Assembly (NCBI GenBank): GCA_003246455.1
Contig: QKAF01000093.1
Span: forward strand, 23,895 to 87,894
Source of the DNA: Bacteroidota bacterium
Lineage (GTDB): Bacteria; Bacteroidota; Ignavibacteria; SZUA-365
Length of the DNA stretch: 64,000 bases
Direction of reading: 5' to 3'
Part shown: in pieces, positions 26,943 through 35,362 of the stretch
Layout of the letters: each line of letters opens with the position of its first letter
Numbering within the stretch: the first letter of the stretch is position 1
Position numbers and translations under genes: made by a program
The notes under the pieces: generated by a model
Seen by the model: only the letters and a program-made list of their open reading frames with translations
Told to the model about the DNA's origin: nothing
The model's database searches: none

Positions 26943-28177
26943 CATGTATACACCCGGCCCGAAATCTCCTGCACTTCGCCGTCGAGCGATGCCAGCAGCG
27001 CGGCGTACGCGCCGGCATGCGCCTGCCAGGAAAAATGCTCCCGGATACGTCCGCGCGCTTCGAGCGCCTGGCGCTGCATTTCGCGGAGCCGTTCGAACAC
27101 CTCGAGGATCGCGGCGGCGATTTCCTCCGGCGCGCTGCTCATCAGCGGCCGTACCGCGGCCCCGAGAGCCAGGAGATCCGGCACGACACCCGCATGAGCG
27201 CCGGCAATCAGCGGCAGACCCGCCGCCGCCGCTTCCAGCGTCACCAGCCCGAAGGATTCGTGCTGTGAAGGCTGGACGGCGACATGTATGTCGCGCAGCA
27301 TCGCCTGCAGCGCGGGAGGGGATATCCAGCCGATGAATTCAATGGCGTCATCGACGCCGAGAGTTTTCGTGAGCCGGCGGAACTCCTTCAGAAGATAGCC
27401 GTCGCCCGCCACGGTCAGCCGAAGTTCCGGACCGCCTCCGTCGCGGACGAGCGGAACGGCGCGCAGCAGCGCTTCGACATGCTTGCTGTACTGATCGAGA
27501 CGCGAGACGCAGATGCAGTGCAGCGGCGGCGGCACGGGAGGATCGGCCGCGGGACGAGCATCCTCGACCGCGAGGGGAACCAGGCGGACCTCCTTTTCCG
27601 GAAGGAGATGTTCCAGCTCCACCGTCTGCATTCTGCACTGACTGATGACGGTGTCGGCGGTTCCGAGCTGCTCGAGCAGCCATGTGCGCAGTGCTGCCAG
27701 CCCGTCCATCCTCATCGACCCCAGCGTTTCATTCTCGTCTATCCACAGCGGCACTCCCAGTTCCCTGGCAGCGAAGCGCGCGAGCGGCGTCGCCGCATGC
27801 ATGTAGTGCACGAGAACGGCATCGAAGCCGTGGATCCGCAGCTGCGTCCGAAGCCAGCGTCTCTGCTGCCAGAGGTAGAGTCGCGGATTGATCCGCCAGC
27901 CGAGGACGTCAGGCAGCGTCAGGCAACGCCGATGAAGAACGGTGACGTGCGGGAAGGGCTGCTCCTGACGCCTGAGCCTGTAAAGGATACGGAACCAGCG
28001 CCGGTCATAGCCGCCGAACAGCAGATTTTTCAGCCGCGGCAGCGTCCGGAGCAGGGAGACCACTGTCACATCGGCGACGCCGTCGAGCGACTGCAGGTGG
28101 GCGAGCATCCAGGCCGCCGGACTCCTCTCGGCGTCAACGGGGTACCTGTCGGTAATTATCAGGAGACGTTTTCCCAT
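26942..28177 (-). CDS. Family 4-type glycosyltransferase
   Basis: This 411-residue GT-B fold enzyme starts at the ATG at 28177, overlapping the last base of the aroBA stop (TGATG), so it is translationally coupled to it. The N-terminal Rossmann half begins KRLLIITDRYPVDAERSPAAW. The C-terminal half carries the GT4 signature: LTVAGDGYLLKEF, EFIGWISPPALQAML and the E-x7-E motif in HESFGLVTLEAAAAGLPLIAG. It would transfer a sugar from an NDP-sugar with retention of configuration, acting in the cytoplasm or at the inner membrane on an envelope glycan. The acceptor cannot be inferred. Confidence 0.88.
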   Translation of the reverse strand: MGKRLLIITDRYPVDAERSPAAWMLAHLQSLDGVADVTVVSLLRTLPRLKNLLFGGYDRRWFRILYRLRRQEQPFPHVTVLHRRCLTLPDVLGWRINPRLYLWQQRRWLRTQLRIHGFDAVLVHYMHAATPLARFAARELGVPLWIDENETLGSMRMDGLAALRTWLLEQLGTADTVISQCRMQTVELEHLLPEKEVRLVPLAVEDARPAADPPVPPPLHCICVSRLDQYSKHVEALLRAVPLVRDGGGPELRLTVAGDGYLLKEFRRLTKTLGVDDAIEFIGWISPPALQAMLRDIHVAVQPSQHESFGLVTLEAAAAGLPLIAGAHAGVVPDLLALGAAVRPLMSSAPEEIAAAILEVFERLREMQRQALEARGRIREHFSWQAHAGAYAALLASLDGEVQEISGRVYT

Positions 28178-30477
28178 CAGCGGTCCTGCGGCTGCGGGCG
28201 AAGCGACCAGCCGGCGCGTCGTGCGTCGTCCCAAAACCGCGGATACGACTTGGTTACCGTCCATGGATGATCGAGGACAACGGGACCCTGGGTCACCAGG
28301 GTCAGCAGGGTTCCCGCCATGACGAGGCGATGATCGCCCCAGGTCGAAAACAGGACGTCCTGCAGAATCATCTCCGTTCCCGGTTCGAGCGTCAGTCCGT
28401 CGCTTCGTGCTTCGACCTTCACGCCCACCGACCGCAGCGACTCGACGAACGCATCGATGCGGTTCGACTCCTTGTTGCGCAGATGCGCGGCACCGGTGAA
28501 TGTCACGGGATAGGTTTCGGAGAGGGCTGCGATCGTCAGCACCGGGAGGAGGTCCGGAACAAGAGAAAGGTCGATGGTCTGCGGCGCGCGCCGGGCTTCG
28601 CGTACCGCGGCAAGATACTGTTCGACGGTGCCGTCGGGCTGCCGCGGGATGCGCGCCTTCTGCCCGGCTTCCACCGGGTGTCCGAGATAGTGCGCGACGC
28701 GCCACACGGCACTGGAGCTTTCATCGGTGCCGACGTCGATGGTGCGTTTCTCGTTGAGCCGCTCGGTCTGGTTCAGCGCGATCAGATCCCCGTGCGCGAT
28801 CGTCTCCACTCCCGCTTCCTCGAGCATGGCGATGGTCATATCGAGGTACGAGCGGCTGACCGGTTCGGCGAGGAGACGGATGGTGATGGGCGATTCCGCT
28901 CCGACCGAAAGCAGTGCGAGCGCGGAAGCGAACTGCGAGGAGGCGGAAGGATCCACCGAAAAAACCTGCGGCATCTCCCGCCAGCCGCGCACGACATAGC
29001 CCTGTCCCGAGAGGTCGCTGAACGGTTCGATCGTCGCACCGCCGCTGCGAAGCGCACGGAGCAGCGGCTCATGCGGCCGCTGCATCAGTGCGGGCGAAAG
29101 CAGGAATTTCGTGGGTTTCACATTGGTGCAGCAGAGCGCGAGCAGAAACCGGAACGTCGTTCCACCTTCGCAGACGAACACGGTCCGATCGCTCTCGTCG
29201 GTTTCGACGCGGAGTTCCCTGTTGAGATTGTCGACCACATAACCCCGGTCCGTTTCGGCGATCGGATACCCCAGGCCACGCAGCGCGCGGAGCATGCATC
29301 GCACGTCATCGGCATCGCTCCTGCCGTTGATGACCGTACGGCCCATCCGCTGTGCCGCGATGATGAGCGCGCGGTTCAGCTCGGATTTGCTCGCCTCGAT
29401 GGTGAGCGGCACGACCCGCGGCGTCGCGAGACGAACGCGTACCGGGGTGTTCGCGAATGCATCCATGCTGCGCCGCAGCGCGTCGATCCACTCCGCCGCG
29501 GAGACATCCGCAAGGACCACCGGATCGCCGATATCGCGCAGCAGCACCGAGCGAAGTTTTTCGTCGCTGCGTTTCTTGTCCCGGAGGATGGCCCCTTCGA
29601 GCACACCGTCGCGAGGGAGCGCGGGGAGAGGAAGCAGCAGCGGAAAGAGCGTCTCGCGGCAGTGCGCTGCCGCATCGGCAGGCAGTCCATGCGACTGCGA
29701 GAGTTCGAGTCCGGCCGCCATGCCCCAGGCGACCGCGGCCCCGTGGCTGACGCCTGTGGTCAGTTCCAGGGCGTGCGCCAGCGTGTGGCCGAGATTGAGC
29801 ACCGTGCGTATCCCCTGTTCCTCCCGCGGATCCTGCGCCACGATACGCTGCTTTATTCCCACCGCATGTTCGATGATTCGTCCGAGACGATCCTGCACCT
29901 GCGCGAACGGCGCGAACGTCAGCGTTTCCATCTCCTCGCCCGTCAGCGCCACGACGCTCGCCCTGTCCCCGAGCCACAGCGCCTTGAGCAGTTCGACCAT
30001 GCCGTCGCGCCGGAGCGGAATCGGAAGGGTCGCCAGGAATTCCTCCACCAGCAGCACGCGTTCGGCGGGATAGAAGGTGCCGAGCTGGTTCTTGGCGCTG
30101 CCGAGATTCACCGCCGTCTTCCCGCCATGCGCGGAATCGACCATCGCGACCATCGTCGTCGGGATGTGCCACAAACCGACACCCCGCCAGAGTATGCTCG
30201 CGAGGAACCCGACCGCATCGCCGATGCTCCCGCCACCCACGGCGACAAGCGTCAGCGGCTTGCTCGAACGGCGATGGAGCACATGGCCCGCGAGATCCTC
30301 GACACCGGCGAGAGTCTTGAGTTTTTCTCCCGCGTCGACCAGCACCGGGTGGTCGAATCGCGCAAGCACCTCCCGCGGAAGGCGGCGGTCGGCGACGACA
30401 ACGGCATGCGCCGGCAGGGAAAGCTCGTTCAGTGTGGCGATGCGCTCAAGCAAGCTGCTGCTGTCCTGTTCCTGCAT
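28177..30477 (-). CDS. aroBA: Fused 3-dehydroquinate synthase-EPSP synthase (AroB-AroA)
   Basis: This 766-residue protein (from ATG 30477) joins two shikimate enzymes. Residues ~1-340 are 3-dehydroquinate synthase: NAD loop AVGGGSIGDAVGF (79-91), IPTTMVAMVDSAHGGKTAVN (105-124), zinc-ligand helix LNLGHTLAHALE (227-238) and SHGAAVAWGM (244-253). Residues ~350-766 are EPSP synthase with active-site residues preserved: SKSELNR (363-369), EGGTTFRFL (437-445), SSQFASAL (513-520), Asp636 in TIDLSLVPDLLP, LRNKESNR (666-673), GDHRLVM (714-720) and TKSYP (742-746). It catalyses steps 2 and 6 of the pathway. A 788-residue start at 30543 is possible, but 30477 is preceded by AGGATC. The other aro genes are not in the window. 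No frameshift is seen between halves, so the fusion is genuine in this sequence. Confidence 0.93.
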   Translation of the reverse strand: MQEQDSSSLLERIATLNELSLPAHAVVVADRRLPREVLARFDHPVLVDAGEKLKTLAGVEDLAGHVLHRRSSKPLTLVAVGGGSIGDAVGFLASILWRGVGLWHIPTTMVAMVDSAHGGKTAVNLGSAKNQLGTFYPAERVLLVEEFLATLPIPLRRDGMVELLKALWLGDRASVVALTGEEMETLTFAPFAQVQDRLGRIIEHAVGIKQRIVAQDPREEQGIRTVLNLGHTLAHALELTTGVSHGAAVAWGMAAGLELSQSHGLPADAAAHCRETLFPLLLPLPALPRDGVLEGAILRDKKRSDEKLRSVLLRDIGDPVVLADVSAAEWIDALRRSMDAFANTPVRVRLATPRVVPLTIEASKSELNRALIIAAQRMGRTVINGRSDADDVRCMLRALRGLGYPIAETDRGYVVDNLNRELRVETDESDRTVFVCEGGTTFRFLLALCCTNVKPTKFLLSPALMQRPHEPLLRALRSGGATIEPFSDLSGQGYVVRGWREMPQVFSVDPSASSQFASALALLSVGAESPITIRLLAEPVSRSYLDMTIAMLEEAGVETIAHGDLIALNQTERLNEKRTIDVGTDESSSAVWRVAHYLGHPVEAGQKARIPRQPDGTVEQYLAAVREARRAPQTIDLSLVPDLLPVLTIAALSETYPVTFTGAAHLRNKESNRIDAFVESLRSVGVKVEARSDGLTLEPGTEMILQDVLFSTWGDHRLVMAGTLLTLVTQGPVVLDHPWTVTKSYPRFWDDARRAGWSLRPQPQDR

Positions 30478-30559
30478 GATGACGATCCTGTGATTTCGGG
30501 AGGCTCGGTGGAATATACGAAAAGGTTTCGTGACGCCGCTCATGCGGCCATGAATGACA

Positions 30560-30585
30560 CAGGGCGGATTTGTGAATCCGCCCTG
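30560..30585. repeat. Palindromic repeat of the AGGGCGGAT family
   Basis: CAGGGCGGATT / AATCCGCCCTG around a TGTG loop is a perfect 11-bp stem located 29 bp past the stop of the M16 lipoprotein gene. It shares its arms with hairpins at 55279 and 63680. It lacks a T-run here and may still act as a terminator or 3' stabiliser. Confidence 0.8.
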
Positions 30586-30614
30586 CGATGTGACTGCGAC
30601 CGATGAAGCCGGGA

Positions 30615-32120
30615 TTACCGGAACATCTCTTCCACCGGCACGATGCGGATTTTCGCATCCGTGAACGGCAGCGGGTAAACCTCGATGGCCTTGTCTTCCT
30701 CGAGCACCTCGTCGGGCTTGGGCGTCTCGTAGGTGACCGGGCTGGGACTGTTCGCAACCAGCTCCGCCTTGAAGGCTTCAGCATCCGCGGTGACGACGCC
30801 GAACTTGATGTTCTTCACCTGGAGGTGCTTGCGAATCGCGGCGTTGACCTTTTCCAGCGTGAGTTCGCCGATCTTGCGGCGGAACAGTTCGATATAGTCT
30901 CCGTGAATTCCGTAGAACTTGCTGTCGACCGCGTAGCCCAGGCGCTCCGACGTCGTCGTGGCATACTGCAGGGCATACTTGTCGAGGAATTTCTGCGTGA
31001 GCTCAAACTGCTCCCTGGTCATGCCGCTGTCTATCACGTGCTGCAGTTCCCGGATCGCGGCACGGAGCGCGAAATGGCGATGCACGTGCTGAACCGGACG
31101 AATCCACACTTCGAAGAGCTGCTGACGGCGCGCGTTGTTCGTCTCCGGCATCTGCCGCCGTCCGCCGTTCGGGAAGATCTCGATGTAGGAGTAATCCCCG
31201 TAGTTCATCCCGCGGGCTTCGCGAATCACCTGGTAGAGATGCGACGCGGAATTCCGGTGTTCGCCGAACCAGGAGTTGAACAGCGCGAGCGCGTAGAAAT
31301 CCTCATCGCCCCGGAGGACGGAAATAGGGAAGCCGAAGCTGATCGCGGTGGCGTCGCACTCTTTTTCCACCATCAGCATTTCGAAACCGTCGATGGGCGC
31401 GACCGCCGGCGGATCGGGCTGCTGGGGCATTCCCTCGGGAAGCGCCTTCAGGTCTTTCTCCAGACGTGCTACGAGCGTCTGGTCGTAGCCGCCGCCGAGT
31501 CCGATCACGAAGTTGTCGCGCGTGTACCACTTCGCGTAAAACGCGCGCACATCGTCGATCGTGATCGCGTCGAGGCTGCTGAGCGTTCCCTCGTTGAGAT
31601 GCCCGTAATGGGTGCCGGCGTACACGAAGTCATGGAACACCGCCTTGCCGAGTTCCTCGTCGTTGGCGTACCGGAGGGATTTCTCGATCCCGTTGCGCAG
31701 GTCGGTCTTGATGCGCTGGAAATCCTCGTCCCTGAAACCGGGATGAAGGATCGCGTCGGTCAGGAGTTCGTAGTATTCGTCGATGTTGTCCCGGTGCACC
31801 CGTCCGCGGATGACGGTCATTTCCTTGTCCACGTTCGCCCCGTAGCCGGCGGCCATCGGATAGAGCGCTTCCATGATGTCTTCATATCCGCGCTTCTCGC
31901 TGCCGCCTTCGGTCATGAGCATGGCCGTGAGGTTGGCGAGCCCTTCTTTTCCCGCGGGGTCACACTGCGCGCCGACCTTGAACCAGATATTGAAAGAAAT
32001 GGTGGGATCGTCTTTCACCGGAAGCAGAACCACGTTTTCGGAAGAAGGTACACTGCATGCGCTCATGAGCAGAACAACCGCAAAAATGATGAATGAGGAA
32101 TGGGTGATGCGCGTTTTCAT
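30615..32120 (-). CDS. M16 family peptidase-like lipoprotein, non-catalytic subunit type
   Basis: This 501-residue exported protein has a lipobox (LLMSAC-S) around residue 22. The N-terminal M16 domain has the fold markers ISFNIWFKVGAQCDP, GLANLTAMLMTEGG and the C-terminal M16 domain the DNFVIGLGGGYD region. The zinc motif HxxEH of active M16 enzymes is replaced here by GLANLTAML, so this is the partner or regulatory subunit. The substrate-binding R/Y region of the second half is present (TTTSERLGYAVDSKFYG). It follows the HxxEH-containing gene by 2 bp, as in many two-subunit M16B systems that form a heterodimer in the periplasm. Confidence 0.88.
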   Translation of the reverse strand: MKTRITHSSFIIFAVVLLMSACSVPSSENVVLLPVKDDPTISFNIWFKVGAQCDPAGKEGLANLTAMLMTEGGSEKRGYEDIMEALYPMAAGYGANVDKEMTVIRGRVHRDNIDEYYELLTDAILHPGFRDEDFQRIKTDLRNGIEKSLRYANDEELGKAVFHDFVYAGTHYGHLNEGTLSSLDAITIDDVRAFYAKWYTRDNFVIGLGGGYDQTLVARLEKDLKALPEGMPQQPDPPAVAPIDGFEMLMVEKECDATAISFGFPISVLRGDEDFYALALFNSWFGEHRNSASHLYQVIREARGMNYGDYSYIEIFPNGGRRQMPETNNARRQQLFEVWIRPVQHVHRHFALRAAIRELQHVIDSGMTREQFELTQKFLDKYALQYATTTSERLGYAVDSKFYGIHGDYIELFRRKIGELTLEKVNAAIRKHLQVKNIKFGVVTADAEAFKAELVANSPSPVTYETPKPDEVLEEDKAIEVYPLPFTDAKIRIVPVEEMFR

Positions 32121-32122
32121 GG

Positions 32123-33460
32123 TCAGTCCCTCCCCTGCAGCGTGGCAATGGTGCGATGCGCCGGCGTGAGATACGTCGCCACCGCTTTCTGGATGTCCTC
32201 CGCGGTCACGGCGTCGTACGCCGCGTACAGGACGTTCACCACCTCGATACCGCCGGTGATGGCCACGAGGCGCGCGAGACGGCCGGCGACCTTGTCCGGA
32301 GTGTCAAGATTCATGAGAAAAGAGTATTTAAGTCTTTTCTTTACATTCTCGAGCTTCCGCGCGGGAACGGGCGCGTCGCGAAACGTCGCGACGGTACGGT
32401 CGATCTCGGCGAGCACGTACGGGAGGTCTTTCGCGTCCTTCACCATCGCGTAGATCGACCAGAGGCCCGGGTCCCGGTTCAGATCGAAGTCCGCGCTGAT
32501 GAACTGCACCTTCTGCTCCTGCAGCACGAGTTTCTTGTAGATCTCGCTGGTCTCGCCGAACAGCAGGTCGTCGAGCATCGAACCGGCGACCATCAGGCGG
32601 TTCGTCGGGTCGAGCGCGGCGGCCTTGTACGAGACGATCATCAGCGGCAGCGTCTTTCCCTCATAGCGGACCGCCACCTTCCGTTCTGCCGTCTGCGCGG
32701 GTTCCGCGGGAATCGCGGGGGCAACGTAGCCTTTCTTCCAGCCGCCGTAGTAGTTCCGGATCATCTCGAGCGCTTTTTTCGCGTCGAAATCCCCCGCCAG
32801 CAGCAGGACGACGTTCTCCGGACGATAGTAGCGCTGGAAAAACTCCTTGCTGTAGGCGTACATCGTCGGCATGGCCTTGATGTCGGCTTCGTAGCCCATC
32901 GTGGTATGTCCGTAGGTGTGCCTGGTGAACGCCGTCTCCTGCAGCGCTTCGATCAGCACCTCCCAGGGACTTGTCCGGTTCTTCCGGTACTCTCCGTACA
33001 CGGCGCCCGCCTCGGTCTGGAACGGCGCCTCCGCGTAGTCGAGATACTGGAAGCGATCGCTTTCAAGCTTGATCACCGTTTCGAGATCCTGCGACGCGAA
33101 GGAAAGATGATAGGCCGTGAGATCGTCGGTCGTGTACGCGTTGGCGTCCGCGCCCATGGCCGTCACCATCCGGTCGTACACCGAGGACGGATAATTCTTC
33201 GTACCGCGGAACATCATATGTTCGAAAAAATGCGCGAAACCGGTTTTCCCCGTCTCGAATTCGTCACGGGATCCGGTGCGCACGATGCTGTAGTAGGACA
33301 TGAGTCCGCCGCTGGACATCGGGATCATCACGACCTTCAGTCCGTTTTCAAGCGTGTGCGTTTCCCATGCGTAGGGGAACACACCATTACCGCCCGGTGC
33401 CGCGTTCATGACACCTCCCGTCAATGCGTAGGCAAGCATGACATACACTAGTAGTTTCAC
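32123..33460 (-). CDS. M16 family zinc metalloprotease, catalytic subunit
   Basis: This 445-residue protein is read from a GTG at 33460, because AAGGAG lies five bases upstream; an ATG at 33478 lacks any such site. The signal peptide is (V)KLLVYVMLAYALTGGVMNA. The zinc-binding inverted motif HFFEH is at 77-81, with the downstream Glu ligand in the helix FQTEAGAVYGEYRKN. The second domain is a typical inactive M16 half. It is predicted to be a periplasmic peptidase cleaving small or unfolded peptides, acting with the lipoprotein encoded 2 bp downstream. Confidence 0.9.
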   Translation of the reverse strand: MKLLVYVMLAYALTGGVMNAAPGGNGVFPYAWETHTLENGLKVVMIPMSSGGLMSYYSIVRTGSRDEFETGKTGFAHFFEHMMFRGTKNYPSSVYDRMVTAMGADANAYTTDDLTAYHLSFASQDLETVIKLESDRFQYLDYAEAPFQTEAGAVYGEYRKNRTSPWEVLIEALQETAFTRHTYGHTTMGYEADIKAMPTMYAYSKEFFQRYYRPENVVLLLAGDFDAKKALEMIRNYYGGWKKGYVAPAIPAEPAQTAERKVAVRYEGKTLPLMIVSYKAAALDPTNRLMVAGSMLDDLLFGETSEIYKKLVLQEQKVQFISADFDLNRDPGLWSIYAMVKDAKDLPYVLAEIDRTVATFRDAPVPARKLENVKKRLKYSFLMNLDTPDKVAGRLARLVAITGGIEVVNVLYAAYDAVTAEDIQKAVATYLTPAHRTIATLQGRD

Positions 33461-33471
33461 AAAGACTCCTT
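33461..33471 (-). promoter_or_regulatory. Shine-Dalgarno site fixing a GTG start for the M16 protease
   Basis: AAGGAG (minus strand, 33471-33466) followed by TCTTT and GTG. It supports the GTG start over the ATG 18 bases upstream, whose own upstream region has no purine-rich site. Confidence 0.65.
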
Positions 33472-33546
33472 CTTTCATTCGGAAACGACAGAAGCGCTCG
33501 ATGGAGCGTTCTCGTAATCTATTGAAAGCGCATCGATCCGACAAAG

Positions 33547-33616
33547 GGTAATATCTGTCCGGATATCCCCCGGCGACCATGATCCCATCCGATAATCGGT
33601 AACATCTGTCCGGATA
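33547..33616. repeat. Imperfect direct repeat in the M16-CHAD intergenic region
   Basis: GGTAATATCTGTCCGGATA at 33547-33565 recurs as GGTAACATCTGTCCGGATA at 33598-33616, 51 bp apart, with one mismatch. Both copies are preceded by a related ATCCGA-type stretch. The 313-bp gap between the divergent genes (33461-33773) holds no other gene. The copies may be paired regulator sites. Confidence 0.7.
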
Positions 33617-33773
33617 GCTCCATCCCTCGGCCGCGGTGCGCGGATTGCGGCGTGTGCTTCGTCGCGGATGGAATCGCGGGCGGCGAAAGCGAAGCGAATC
33701 CGCCGCTTGATTTCGTCAGCGGAATTCGGTAATCATAGCTGATACATCGACCACAGTTCGACAGCGGGAATCC

Positions 33774-35258
33774 ATGGCTCTCTCCCTCGACGAAACGCAG
33801 CGCACGCAGCTCCTTTCCCTCACCGGCGATTCCGTCACCGACGACGAGCGGCGGCGCAACGCGAAGATCGTCCTCGCCTACGCCGACGGCCTCGACACGC
33901 ATGCCATCGCGGCGGACTCCGGTCTGTCCGAAAGCCGCACCCGCTACTGGCGGGGCGTGTTCGAGAAGTACGGCATGGAAATGTTTGCCCCGGGCTTCGC
34001 TCCGAAGGTCGTCCGGCGGCAGAGTCCGGAAGCGGAGCGCCGGCACGGGCTGCAGCTGGAGGATGCGCAGCGCAGTGCGCTCACCGCGCTGCTGGCGAAT
34101 GCGCATGATGAAGATCTTCGGCGCCGCGCCGCCATCATCCTCGCCTACGCCGAAGGGAAAGAGACCGGGGCGATCGCGGAAATTGCGGGCCTGTCGCCCA
34201 GCCGCACCCGCTACTGGCGAAAAGCCTTCGAGCGGGAGGGCATGGCGATGTTCGCTGCCGACTCCATGCAAAAGGAAGACGCGCCAGCCGGAAAGGAGCG
34301 GAAGAAATCGAGTCCCGGTCTCCGACCGGACGACTCTTTCGCGGAGGCGGGCCGGAAGGTGCTGCGCATGTATTTCGAAGACATGCTCGAGCAGGAAGCC
34401 CACCCGGCGATGGACAGTGATCCCGAGGTCGTCCACAGGATGCGTGTCGCCACCCGGCGTCTTCGTTCGGCGTTCGGCATTTTCGACGGCGCGTTCACCG
34501 AGAAATCGAAGCGGAAGTTCCGCCGCCCGCTGCGCAGCACCGGTCGGGCGCTCGGCCGCGTGAGGGATCTCGACGTGCTGCTGGAGAACATGCGCGGCTA
34601 CGCCGCCTCGCTCGCGGCGGAGGACGCGGCATCGTTCGCGCCGCTGCTGCGCGCGTGGGAGGAAGAACGCATGGTGCATTACACCGCGCTGCGCACGTAT
34701 CTCGAAAGCCCGATGTACAGGGATTTCCGCAGCGCGTTCCGCACGTTCGTCGACACGCAGGGCAGCGGAGCGGTCGAGGCCGGTGAGGTTGTCCCCGGAG
34801 TGCGCCGCCGCATCGCGCATATCGCGCCGGTGCTCATCCTCGAGCGGTATACGGATGTGCTGGCATTCGAGAACGGCCTGAGCCTGGCTTCGATCGACCT
34901 TCTGCACCGTCTCCGCATTCAGAGCAAACGCCTGCGCTACACGATGGAATGTTTCTCCGAACTGCTTGGCGCGGGAGGACGGAAGGCCGTCCGCCAGGTC
35001 ATCGAACTGCAGGATTATCTCGGGGAGTTGCAGGATGGACAGGCCGCCAGCGACATGATCACCGATTTCGTCAGCGGGCTCGATGCACGGCAGTCTTCGC
35101 GTCCCATGCAGGAACGCCTCAATCCCGCCCCGCTTCTCACCTACCTCGCCACGCGCGAATCACGCAAGCATGAGCTGATGCTCGGCTTCGCAGAGGCCTG
35201 GGCCGATTTCAACTCGCCCGACATGCGCAAGCGGATGCTGCGCGCACTGCTGCGCTAA
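33774..35258 (+). CDS. CHAD-domain protein with two N-terminal helix-turn-helix modules
   Basis: This is a 494-residue protein. Two similar ~55-residue units occupy ~25-80 and ~105-160: RRRNAKIVLAYADGLDTHAIA then GLSESRTRYWRGVFEKYGMEMF, and RRRAAIILAYAEGKETGAIAEIAGLSPSRTRYW. They resemble the homeodomain-like HTH of transposase/Tn-type recognition helices. After a charged linker, ~200-490 forms a CHAD domain with its conserved basic/His helices: DPEVVHRMRVATRRLRSAF, LGRVRDLDVLLENM, LHRLRIQSKRLRYTMECF and LGELQDGQAASDM. CHAD domains bind polyphosphate. The combination suggests a polyphosphate-responsive DNA-binding protein, which is inference. No CYTH or ppk gene is adjacent. Confidence 0.85.
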   Translation: MALSLDETQRTQLLSLTGDSVTDDERRRNAKIVLAYADGLDTHAIAADSGLSESRTRYWRGVFEKYGMEMFAPGFAPKVVRRQSPEAERRHGLQLEDAQRSALTALLANAHDEDLRRRAAIILAYAEGKETGAIAEIAGLSPSRTRYWRKAFEREGMAMFAADSMQKEDAPAGKERKKSSPGLRPDDSFAEAGRKVLRMYFEDMLEQEAHPAMDSDPEVVHRMRVATRRLRSAFGIFDGAFTEKSKRKFRRPLRSTGRALGRVRDLDVLLENMRGYAASLAAEDAASFAPLLRAWEEERMVHYTALRTYLESPMYRDFRSAFRTFVDTQGSGAVEAGEVVPGVRRRIAHIAPVLILERYTDVLAFENGLSLASIDLLHRLRIQSKRLRYTMECFSELLGAGGRKAVRQVIELQDYLGELQDGQAASDMITDFVSGLDARQSSRPMQERLNPAPLLTYLATRESRKHELMLGFAEAWADFNSPDMRKRMLRALLR

Positions 35259-35362
35259 CCTGAGCGTTCGGACACGGACGTCGGGACATTTGTGCACCGG
35301 ACGTGCACCGGGTGTGCACACGAAGACACGAGCCGCCCGCCCCCCCAACACAACGATTCGCG

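Noticed and set aside
33519..34907. Long minus-strand frame opposite the CHAD gene containing repeated SGQ-LP peptides
   Set aside because: The peptide repeat is only the translation of the direct DNA repeats; the rest is antisense of the CHAD gene.
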